Positions 11,801 through 20,853 of a stretch of DNA of 64,000 nucleotides are shown one piece after another. The stretch comes from Tribonema minus. Taxonomy: Eukaryota; Sar; Xanthophyceae; Tribonematales; Tribonemataceae. The notes beneath the pieces were generated by a model. The model made no database searches and was not told where the DNA came from. It saw only the letters and a list, made by a program, of their open reading frames with translations. Made by a program: the position numbers and the translations under genes. How positions within the stretch are numbered: the first letter of the stretch is position 1; every line of letters starts with the position of its first letter. The DNA is taken from contig JAFCMP010000224.1 of NCBI GenBank assembly GCA_017506865.1, positions 496,001 through 560,000 on the forward strand, given 5' to 3'.

Positions 11801-14800
11801 GTCTTCAACGATGATGATTTACTGTTGAAGTTTCAGTTGGTTCATCACGTGCTTGCTAGGGCCGCGGCAGCGCAGCGCCGCAAGGTGAGCACTGCTGTCG
11901 TCGTTTTCAATGTCTTATACTTCAAGTACATATTTGTGATGCCTTCAGTTGTTTTATCACGTGTTTCGCCGTAAGTCGGTTCATCACGTGGTTGAAGTTT
12001 CAGACGAGTGATCATAACACAAAAAGGCTAAAAATCGTTGTGCTGTGAATGCTGGCGCTGCAAGCATTGTCAGTCTACCACTATGCCACTCGATGGCACT
12101 TCTAACATAGGCTTTGCAGTATGCATACAACATCGCATCTTGCCGTTGCCGCATGCCCCCCCCCCCCCCCCCCCCCCCTGCTGAAGTTGGTGGGGTACAT
12201 GCGTGCATTACATGGGGTGTTGTTGCAGGCCGGCCGGTCGAGTAGTGCAACGCGAGTAAATCGTCAATTTTCACGATTTTCGCGATAGGGCTCAAGGCAG
12301 GGGGTGCGCAAGGCGACACACAGTGTGCCCCGCCCGCTGTGCGTTGCACGATGCGTTGCGTGGACGCTACACGCCGTGTACTAGACTTCAAAGTACTGCA
12401 AAGTAGTGTCTATCGCCAATGTACAGAGGACATAGCGCACCCAACCGACTGACCGCTCCACCTGTCGTATCCCCCGCCACACAGGCAGCAGACCGCCAGC
12501 CCCACCCCCGCCGCATCCCCCCCGCCCCCCACCAACCTCCTGGATTTGGACGACATATTCGGCGGAGGCAGCGCCACCGCAGTCGGCGCCTCCGCTCCTG
12601 GCGCCGCATTCGGCAGCAGCGGCGGCGGCAGCGTTGACTTGCTGGCGGACATATTCTCGTCGCTGCCGCCGCCGCAGCCGCACGCCGCGCAGCCCGCATT
12701 GCCGCCTGCAGACATGTTTGGAGGGGGCATGGGGGGGAGCACTGCTGCTGCGGCGCCGTTCGCTGCCGCGGCGCCGGCGGCGGCGCCGCCGTCGTTCGTG
12801 GCGTTCGAGAAGGGGTCGCTGAGGTGCGTGGGCTTGTGCATAGTTGTCTGTGACTGTCTGTGCATGAGGACTCCTGCAACCCTCAGATTGGTCAACAGCT
12901 CTAGGTGTACAACACTGCCGCAGATCAGAACTGAATCCGCCAGTTGAGAGCAACTGCGGCTCTGCATCGGAGAGGTTCGTCTGAAGTGGTAACGTATTGC
13001 CCATGTTACCATCCCTGCTTGCTGCGATGCATGCGTGGCAGCGTTGAGGCTTTGCCAGCTATTGCGCGCTGGGCGCCTGACTGCAATGATGGCCTGCAGT
13101 GCCTGCCAGATACTGCGGCAAAAGCAGCAGCGTCAACGATGCTCTTCTGTGCGCGATATCTTGCACGGGGTATGGCGGACTCTTGCGCGCGTCACCTGTT
13201 GAAGTTGGGAGCGACGGTCAATGTTCAACAATGCCGCCACGCTGCCGCACTGCTCAGTGACAGCAGGGCCAGCGCCGTTGAGACAGTACATACATACCAG
13301 CATGCCCCTGTGATGCATGCAGTGCAACTGATCGCTGCTTTGCGTCCGATGCAGGAGCCCGCAGCACGCCTCACATCTGGTCTTGCTGAACCGGCCAAAA
13401 CCGCTCTTTGTCACTGCGCCTGCGCCTTCCTTATGCTGCCACAACAACTTACTAGACTATGCGACAAGTGCTTTGTGTCTGAAAAAAATAAGGATAAGCC
13501 AAACATACATTCACAACACCTTCGCAAATCAATGCGCTTTATCAGACAACCACTCTTCGTTTATCTCTTTACTACGATTTGGCCAAGCAGCAACGCTCAG
13601 CGCTCGCGCTCTCTGCCCGTCGACGCGCCCGCAGAGTCGTCTTCTGGCTGGCAGAACCGGACGCCGCTAACCCCTCCACGACGCAAATCACGGCGCGCTT
13701 TTCCAACGCCGCGGACAAATCTTTTCATAGGTTGCAGAAGCTAGGTGTTTTTGTTCTGTCCCCATCGTGCTCCCCGTAGGAGTTGAACTCGTGTTCACGG
13801 CCACACCAGCCCCACAAGTGATCAGCTTGATCCTCTCAGCTGTCAGACTTACCTCGCCTGCGTCGCGCCCGCAGAGTCGTCTTTGCGCTGGCAAAACCGG
13901 ACGCGGCCAACCCCTCCACGACGCAGATCACGGCGCGCTTCTCCAACGCCGGCGGCTCGCCGCTCGAGGCGTTTGTGTTCCAGGCCGCGGTGCCCAAGTA
14001 TCTGACCATGAGGTGAGCGCTGCCACGCTGAATGCCACGCTTGTTGTGTGAGCGCTGCCATTGCCGTTTGAGCACTGCCACATGTGACCTCGGCGCGCTT
14101 CTCCAACGCCGACGCGTAGGCGTCTGTGTTCCAGGCGGAAGTGCCCAAGTATCTGACCATGAGGTGAGCGCTGCCGCTTTTTTCTCCAAAGTATACGTGT
14201 CAAGAATGGCTACATGCAGACAAAGCACGCAGAACTTTCATCACAGACCTTATAAATTATCATCGGATTTCAACATATTTACAAACATGCTGAGCGCTGA
14301 CACGCGTGTCCGTGAGCACTGTCATCTCCGTTTGAGCACTGGCATATTTGCCTTGGCGCTGCCGTGTTCGTTACTGCCTACGGCTGACTGTCTGCGGCGC
14401 TGCCATCTCAGTTTGCTCGCACCTGTCTTGCACATCGTCTGCTCATGTATCAGGCCTTTATTGAATTTGCTTTAGACATTCTCATCTCTCACCGCCCTTG
14501 TCGACATCGCACTTCGCTGACAGTCTTTCTCGCGACACATGAACAAATCTCACGCCTCCTTGCGCAAGGCGCGTGGGCTCATTTTTGGTCGCGACTGCGC
14601 CTGCCGCCGCCGCCGCTGCTGCTGCGCTCTCTCAGGCGCAGGGTCACGCTGCCGCAGCGCACAGCTACTGCAGCGCTATGCGCATGAAACAATGTCGGAT
14701 CGCAGCTGCCGCTGCCGCTGCTGCTGCTGCTGCGCTCTCTGAGGCGCACGGTCACGATGCCGCAGCGCACAGCTACATGATGCAGCGCTATCCGCATGAA

Positions 14801-15900
14801 ACAGTCTCTGAGCGCTGCTGCCGCTGCCGCTGCTGCTGCTGCTGCTGCTGCGCTCTCTCAGGCTCATGCCCCCCTCCGCAGGGCGCGTCGCAGCAGGCGC
14901 GCCCGACGTCGAGCAGGTGGTGGTGGTCACCAACGAAGCGCATGGGAGCAAGGACATCATGATGCGCATCAAGGTGAGATCCAGGCCTAGACCTGTGCGC
15001 ACGGCTCGGCGTGATACTGTTGCGTGCAGGCATTTGCGCGCATTCCGCAGGGCCTGGGATGTGGTGTAGGGAAATGGGTGCAGAAGGCAACACATCGTAG
15101 CGTTCTGCGGCGGCGGTCACTAACGACGCGCACGGGGTCAAGGGCGTCGTGATGCGCATCAGGGCGACCTGCTGCCGTCTGAGCGCTGCCACGTGAAAGC
15201 GCGGGGGGGCTGCTCGGGCCGCATCATCGATGTCTTTAACCAAAGTTCAATGTAAACAGACATTTGACCAGCAGAGTGTGCAGTGCACACTGAGTGCTCT
15301 TTCGCAGGCCGCCTCGACGCCTGTTGCGTCGAAAATTTTGCCTCTCACTTTTTTTTCGCCACGCCATCCGTCTTCTTCAACACGACACCCTCGAGACAGT
15401 GGCGACATCCCTCTGTCAGCCTTGTTGAGGCGTCATCACATGAGTCTGCCTCTGTGTCAGGGTGCTCACCAGCCCCCTGGGGGTCACACGTACCCGGGGT
15501 TAACGCGTTGTCGTAAGCCCTCCGCCGCCTGTGCTCCTGGTAGTGCTGCGTGCCTGGTTGAGACATGCTGCGAATCTTCTCAGGGAGGAACAAGTGCGAA
15601 ACCGGCAACATGTAGTTGCATGCCCCACCCACCGCCCAGTGGTATGACACCTGGTGGACCGCTTGCTGCATGCCGAGCATGTCCCCCATGGGCATGCGCT
15701 CTTGACAGCACACTGGATAAAAAAATGTGGGTGCGTTTTCACACCGTTTGTTGTTGAAGTTGTCAAGGACCAAACCGCAAAAGTTCTCATGCTGCAATGC
15801 GTGTTCTGCTCCGTCGCCTCCGCATCAGATTGCATACACGGTGGACGGGCAGCAGGTGCAGGAAATGGCGCAGATATCCGACTTCCCAAAAGGTTTCTAG
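26..15900 (+). CDS. AP1G1: AP-1 complex subunit gamma (gamma-adaptin), 17 exons
   Basis: This is the large gamma subunit of the AP-1 clathrin adaptor, which sorts cargo at the trans-Golgi and endosomes. Exons: 26-361, 1017-1175, 2091-2146, 2815-2998, 4145-4231, 4794-4918, 5790-5892, 7181-7246, 7599-7694, 8641-8787, 9212-9486, 10083-10241, 11464-11634, 12485-12823, 13875-14012, 14862-14973, 15829-15900. They join in phase to 874 aa, within the family range of about 820-880. The trunk (about 1-600) follows gamma-adaptin closely, for example [15 protein letters not shown] and [12 protein letters not shown]. The proline/glycine/alanine hinge carries a clathrin box, LLDLD, at residues 673-677. The gamma-ear runs from about 760 and ends DFPKGF before TAG. 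The start ATG at 26 matches the family start. Introns 4 and 8 use GC donors. Most long introns contain decoy copies of exon edges, described separately. Exon boundaries were chosen by homology and phase. Confidence 0.95.
2512..2814 (+). repeat. Three degenerate copies of exon 4 acceptor plus ATTC microsatellite
   Basis: Before the true acceptor of AP-1 gamma exon 4 (exon starts 2815) there are earlier copies of the exon's first 50-60 bases, at about 2512-2560, 2598-2660 and 2703-2762. Each contains the element gcagctcatgac, and the last two are preceded by an AG-GCACCACGG acceptor copy. Each is followed by an ATTC/CATC microsatellite. Only the last copy continues into the conserved protein. 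Confidence 0.85.
2971..3250 (+). repeat. 125-bp tandem repeat containing exon 4 end and its GC donor
   Basis: A unit of 125 bp starts at 2971, 3096 and 3221 (the third is partial). It holds the last codons of exon 4 (NPFLQ), the GC donor (ctgcaggcgagt, then ctgcaggcaagt, then a broken ctgcaagcc) and about 100 bp of intron. The first donor is the one used, because the next exon joins in phase there. Confidence 0.9.
5957..6695 (+). repeat. Multiple copies of exon 7 3' end and donor in intron 7
   Basis: The end of AP-1 gamma exon 7 (coding AAVQRHRTT, then gtcagt) recurs downstream at about 5957-6003, 6166-6209, 6267-6319 and 6463-6520, with weaker remnants near 6605-6640 and 6660-6695. Most copies keep a usable gtcagt donor. 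They are spaced 90-200 bp apart and diverged, and they make up most of the first 800 bp of the intron. Confidence 0.85.
8145..8640 (+). repeat. Three upstream copies of exon 10 acceptor
   Basis: The start of exon 10 (cacag then atcatggatgccgtgcagca) is foreshadowed at about 8290-8330 and 8446-8485, and more weakly at 8145-8185. Each copy is preceded by a C-rich tract such as the 19-C run at 8406-8424. Only the copy at 8641 opens into the conserved reading frame. Confidence 0.85.
8798..8826 (+). repeat. 29-G homopolymer beside a donor site
   Basis: A run of 29 G begins 11 bases after the exon 10 donor. Other long runs: 19 C at 8,406-8,424, 23 C at 12,156-12,178, 16 C at 45,765-45,780, 17 G at 49,946-49,962. 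Exact lengths may be assembly-sensitive. Confidence 0.9.
9421..9890 (+). repeat. Four-copy 127-131 bp tandem repeat across the exon 11 donor
   Basis: The sequence gagcgctgctgtggagctgc starts at 9421 (real exon end), 9548, 9677 and 9808. Each unit holds about 70 bp of exon coding AAVELLAAL, a GCGCAG-type donor edge (gtgcgt in the first two copies, altered later) and about 50 bp of intron. The first two units are nearly identical and so recently duplicated; the later ones are more diverged. Confidence 0.92.
10186..10372 (+). repeat. Copy of exon 12 3' end and donor, period 127 bp
   Basis: The last 56 bp of exon 12 (coding [10 protein letters not shown] and QLLGG, donor at 10242) reappear at 10313-10368 with the donor altered to gtgggt. 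The spacing of 127 bp resembles the exon 11 repeat unit. Confidence 0.8.
11225..11890 (+). repeat. Decoy copies on both sides of exon 13
   Basis: Acceptor-side copies beginning caggtccagcgtgcg occur at about 11224 and 11326; the real exon starts at 11464. Donor-side copies of the exon end ([14 protein letters not shown] coding sequence) follow at about 11706-11785, with a shorter one near 11855-11890. Exon 13 therefore lies in the middle of duplications on both flanks. Confidence 0.8.
13626..14170 (+). repeat. Decoy copies flanking exon 15 (ear domain)
   Basis: An upstream copy at about 13626-13715 repeats the acceptor cgcccgcag and the first 70 bp of exon 15 with substitutions. A downstream copy at about 14088-14168 repeats the exon end, including the coding sequence for VPKYLTM and the donor gtgagc, but carries an in-frame stop. 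The real exon is 13875-14012. Confidence 0.85.
14600..14861 (+). repeat. Tandem copies of the exon 16 acceptor region, trinucleotide-rich
   Basis: A unit of roughly 110-120 bp, (GCTGCCGCTGCTGCTGC)n then CGCTCTCTCAGG followed by CGCAGCGCACAGCTA, occurs about 2.5 times before the real acceptor at 14861. It contains CAG-AG acceptor copies near 14635 and 14744 (the second mutated to TGAG). Confidence 0.7.
15494..15712 (-). CDS. Possible exon of an unrecognised minus-strand gene, inside the last AP-1 gamma intron
   Basis: Read on the minus strand from an acceptor (ttatccag) at 15,713 to a gtacgt donor at 15,493, this stretch encodes about 72 aa of balanced composition, including [20 protein letters not shown] and [10 protein letters not shown]. 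The plus-strand readings are low-complexity. No family is recognised and no start or stop is assigned. It may be an exon of a nested gene, a relic of a mobile element, or a chance ORF. Confidence 0.3.
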
Positions 15901-16387
15901 CCCCCGCAGTGGAGCGAGCGCACAAGTGCTTGTGCTCTGCTCCCGCATGAAATGCCAGCCCCTGATGCGCAGTGGTGCCAGCGGCAGCAGGCGTGTAAAT
16001 GCAGGCTACAGAGAAACACATCGTGCTCTTTAGGCCTTTTTCCTGCTCATGTTGGACATGCAGTGTCGTTGTGCCGATGCTGATATTCAAGGATCCTGCA
16101 CCCCTTTGCCATGTAACGCGTAGCTCTACTGTGCATTGAAGACCTTTGTTCGGCAGTCGCATCAAGCTACATGGACGCCATGTCAGTTGCACAATTGGTT
16201 GTGCACACACAAGTATGTTTGTAGTTGGGCCCTTCTTGATGCTTACCAACATCAGTGGAAGCAAGCAAAGACACACCTCTGTGGACATGGCTGGAGAAGG
16301 GAAATGAGCCCAGAGTATGATATGGCTCAGCTCCAGAAGGCTTGCTGTGCCCCAGCTAGGATGGTCTCTTGTAGCTTGCTCAGGTGT
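15901..16387. other. Downstream flank of AP-1 gamma, no gene recognised
   Basis: This is the 3' flank of the AP-1 gamma gene, between its stop codon and the stop of the minus-strand ORF at 16,388. No conserved reading frame or RNA gene was recognised. A partial copy of AP-1 exon 16 lies just upstream, at about 15,110-15,180. Confidence 0.5.
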
Positions 16388-16658
16388 CTAGGACACTTTG
16401 TGAGCAAAAAAAGCCTTGATCCTCTTGTGCTGGCACAGGTTCTTGAAGTTGAAGTACCGGTCCAGGGAACGGTCTTCTTCTTCCAGAGCTCCTGGCATTT
16501 CATACCACTTGTAGCATAAAAAAGAGAACTTGTATCACTGTCGGGTCGTCGTAGCCGGTCACCGGGAAGGCGTCGGCAGGCAGCACGATGTCCATCCTGC
16601 GACTCCCCGGCGGCCCGGCGGATCCCAGAAACGGCGTGTAGTCCTCGTCCACCAGTCC
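16388..16658 (-). CDS. Possible terminal exons of an unrecognised minus-strand gene
   Basis: Minus-strand exon A (16,658-16,530) encodes 43 aa containing RRMDIVLPADAFPVTGYDDP. Exon B (16,507-16,388) encodes WYEMPGALEEEDRSLDRYFN and ends HKVS before TAG. The two join in phase only if the 22 nt between them (gttctc...acaag) are removed, either as an unusually short intron or as an insertion that has broken the gene. The composition is protein-like and unlike the shadow frames. No family is recognised, and the upstream part of the gene was not found. Confidence 0.4.
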
Positions 16659-17629
16659 CTTTTACATTTACTTATGCCTCAAGGGAGTGCGGTCAAAAAA
16701 GCTGCTTTGTGACTCAAAGTTTGCATTAGATGCAAGAGGGCATGGGGCACTGAGAGATTGATGCAAAAGTCGGCTGCGCATGTGATGCACCTTTTGAACA
16801 GCAGCATGCTGCTGCTGCATCTGAGCGTAGTTCACTGAGGTATGGATGGAGCACGGCACACGTGCCTACAGTGATACCTCGCAGCATCACGTTTGGCTGT
16901 TGCAAACGGTTGATGTCGCTTGGGAGTGCCATTGCCACTGTGACCGCATGAGGTGTTGGCGTGCATTGCATTTGCAATGCGGGGGGGCGCTTCGCATACA
17001 CATACATATGTAAACGTTGCTCAGAAAGAGCTTCAGCACAAAGTGAGGTGTGACATGATCCAGGGGGGCACGATTTCGAATTCGGGGGGCCAACCCGAGC
17101 CCCCGATCTCACCACGGCCATTTCGAATTTCGACACTCCGTGCGACACACACGCAGTGCGGCTGTCGCGGTTTTCGACAACACCGGTGGCAGTTGGTCCC
17201 GTCGAGCACCACGGCGCAGAGAACATCAGGTAAAGCACTTCATCGCTGTGCGCTGCCTGGTCCCTGCGTGCAGAGCGCGTGCTTATTGCTGTTTCCGCAT
17301 AGCCAATGGCACAACTTTGCATTGCAGATCACGACTGCCGAGTGCAAGTGCTGGTGCGCTCTGTTGGCGTGCTGTGCTCTCAGCAGATTACCGCCCGCTC
17401 AAAGCCTGTGTGGCCCGCCAACTCTCATTACCTCTGCCACCTATTCAAGATTGCATCAAAAACACGCCGACAAGTCTCCAAGCAGGCCATAGACAACTTT
17501 TGTTAGAAGACGAGCGCGGCAACCGAGAGCATTTGCAGATGCCGCGGCCCTGCGCCAACACTCGCCCTAGCCTCAGAGCCACTGAGTTCGGCCCTCGCCA
17601 TGCCCGCGGACCCCCCCCCCCGCTGACAC
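16659..17629. other. Region without a supported gene
   Basis: Contains open frames without recognisable domains. At 17,073-17,131 two related elements (TTTCGAATTCG and TTTCGAATTTCG) flank a short G5/C5 hairpin. The promoter or upstream exons of the hAT-derived gene may lie here. Confidence 0.4.
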
Positions 17630-20600
17630 ATGCGCGCGACACCCGCAGCACGGCTCATGGCGGCGCAGCACCTGCCAGACCCCATCTCGGGGGCCGTCTC
17701 CACGACCAACGCGCTGCTGGCGATGCGCGCGGACCGTAAGGCCAACATGCCGCTCGCCCCCGACACGAGCACGAAGGACGAGCGGCGCTCCTGGGACACG
17801 TGCACGCCCACGCGCGCCACGGCGGACATCTGGAAGCACTTCCGCGTGTACACGGACCTGCGCTGCCCGAACCTTGCAGTGTGCGTGTACTGCCGCGCGG
17901 AGGTGCCGCGCGGCAAGGACAGGTCCACCACGCCGCTGCGCTCGCACCTGCAGCACCACCACCGCGAGATTGCGCAGGAGTTCGGCGACGTCAAGGCGGA
18001 GAAGGCGGCGGGCGACGGCGGCGGCGGCGGCGGCGGCGCGGCGCGCGGCGCGGCGAAGGCGGCGGGCGCTGTGCAGAAGGGCGCTGCTCCCGCTGAGAGC
18101 GAGGCCAGGTGCGGGAAGGGATGTTCGGTGTGTGTGGGAGCGGTGTCGTGTCGTGCTGCAACAGCGCTCAGTAAAAAATGAGAGCGCTGCGTGGGGGGGT
18201 TGGCAGTGGCGCGTGTGCGGTGTGACTGACGCGCTGGCGATTTTGGCTCGCCTGACGCGGCTGACGCGGCGGCGCAGCGGCGGTGCGGCAGGGAATGCAA
18301 AACATGGTGCACAACTGTCAAACAGACATCAGTATACTTTGAAGAAGTGTCAATAGATTTATACTCTGCTATACTGCGAGGAGTATTCATAGATTCATAC
18401 TCTGCATCAGCAGTGCAACAACTGAAGTGTGCCAATGGTCGCGCGCTGTAAGGTTCACGACGCGCATGCTTTCAAACAGTCTGCAAGTGTCAGCCGGACA
18501 CGCTGTTGCCGTCAGCGGCCATCAAATACTCCTGACCGCCTGCGCAGAGTGCGCAACAAAATTCTTCAAGCACATGGGCGGGGGCGCACAATCAGGCACC
18601 GTGCACAGTTACGTAGCCACCTGATGACGAGCACTGCCTGGGAGCATTAACTTCAGCTCTAACTTCAATTTGTGTCACCGCCTCCGCCGCTGCGCGCGCG
18701 GGGCCAGGGCCGTCCCTGCAGCGAACCTGCTGGATCACTACCTCAAGACGGTCACTAAATATAGCTCCAGCTCCTGCCGCTGGTCATTCACCGTACAAAA
18801 ATAGACGATGAGTACTGCTGCCTGGAAGCACAGCCGATTCGTCACCTAATTTCAACTTGCGTCATGGCTTCGCCGCCGTGTAAATTCCAGGGCCGTCCCT
18901 GCAGCGAACCTGCTGGATCCCTACCTCAAGATGGTAATCTACGACCACCTGGACAAAGGCCTGTGCGAGAGCCCGCACTTCAGGGCGTTTGCGCGTGCGC
19001 TGAATGCGCGCGCCGCCGTGCCGGACCTCCAGGCGGCGCAGGCGCGCCTGCACGACGCGGAGGCGCAGGTGCGCAACTCCAACGCTAGGTCTCAACTGTA
19101 ACCCTAGTGTAGGTGCATGACCGTAGCCTTGCCTCCTCTTTAGAGGCGCGCCTATACGACACGCTGGCGCGCATATCCACAACTTCAACCCTAGTTCTGA
19201 ACTGTAACCTTAGTGCAGGTGGCTTGACCGTAAGTTTGCCTCTCTAGAGACGCGCCATCACGACGCGCAGGCGCAGGTGCACAACTTCAACCCTAACTCT
19301 ACCCTAGCGCAGGTACAAAACCACTCCCCCAGTCCTCAGTGTCGCAGGTACAGTAGCTGCCGCATGCGCAGGTCCAGCCCTATCCCTAGCCCTAACCCTA
19401 GCCCTACAATCAACGCAGGTGAAATTTTCTTTCTTGCCGTACCCAAAGTGGACGATAAAGCGAGCAAGTGGGCAACCACCCAGTTGAAGTGCCTCCATGA
19501 TGTTGAAGTCACCAGAACTTCTTACGGTGCACAAGTCGCGTCATGCGGTGTTGACGCTGATGGCGCCAATTCAGGGCAGGTTAATGCGGCCAGTAGTGTC
19601 TATGCTTGCAGTGCTGTGCCGCCAGTCGCAGTAGTTGGAAACTTGCGGCCAACTGCGTTGCGGTTGGTGCTGTTACAGTTGCGTCATTTGCGCCCTCCAC
19701 AACAGGAATACATTGCCCGCTGACGTCACTACTCAGCGCTCTAATGGTATGCACCAGAGTAGCTATGCATTAACAGCATACCCCTTATCCGAGCGACGCG
19801 CCTCATGCCTTGAAGCTAGGAGCACACGTCTACAACATGATGTGACAGCGCAGCATTTGCCGTTGCTAGCCTCCAACCTCTAGTAATGTGCAATCGCAGC
19901 TCTTACAGGAGATATGCACGCCCAAGCATACACACCTACACAACTTTTTCAACCTTCGCTGCGCAACTGCCGCCAAAACGCGCCGCTTCTTCGCCCTCCC
20001 TCTCTTTGCCGCTGCCGCTGCCGCCGCCGCCGCTGCCGCCGCCGCCGCTGCAGGTCCATGCGCTCGTGCGCAGCACCTATGCCGTCTCGTCGTACAAGCT
20101 CGCACGCCCCTACAAACCCTGCAACTTGCTTCTTGTTGCAAATGCTGTGCAGTTGCGGCTGCATCACACCCCTCCCTCTCCCGCTGCTGCGCCACCGCCG
20201 CTGCCGCTGCAGGTCCGCGCGCTCGTGCGCAGCACGTACGCAAACCAGCACGCTGCGGTGTCGTCGTACAACCTCGCACGCCCCTACAAACCGTTCAAGC
20301 TGCTTCTTGCAACCTGCTCTTTGTTGCAAACAGCTGCGTCACACCCCTCCCTCTCTCGCTGCTGCGCCGTCGCCGCCGCTGCCGCCGCCGCCGCCGCTGC
20401 CGCCGCAGGTCCGCGCGCTCGTGCGCAGCACCTACGCGCGCCAGCACGTCGCCGTGTCCTCGTACGAGTGGACGACGGAGGCGCACGCGCGCTACCGCAC
20501 CTTCACGCTGCACTGCGTCAGCGACGCGTGGGAGCTCGTCTCGCTGCCGCTCAGCGTCGCGCCATGGCCGGAGGGGCGCAGCGGCAGCGCCGTCGCCGCC

Positions 20601-20769
20601 GCCACCGAACTTCAACACCTGCTCGCCGCGCACGGCCTCGCGCCGCCACAGCTCGCCGCCGTCGTCACCGACGCCGCCACGTGCACGAAAGACGTGCCGC
20701 CGTGCCTCGGCGCGCCGTCCTTCGGCTGCCTCAACCACCTCATCCGGCGGGTCACGGGCAAGTTTCTGG

Positions 20770-20853
<84 letters not shown>

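Noticed and set aside
12944..13744. 266-codon plus-strand frame in AP-1 gamma intron 14
   Set aside because: No domain, and it overlaps a degenerate copy of exon 15 in another frame; exon 14 and exon 15 join in phase across it.
17503..18435. 310-codon minus-strand open frame
   Set aside because: It is the shadow of hAT exon 1; the plus strand has the BED finger, splice sites and homology.
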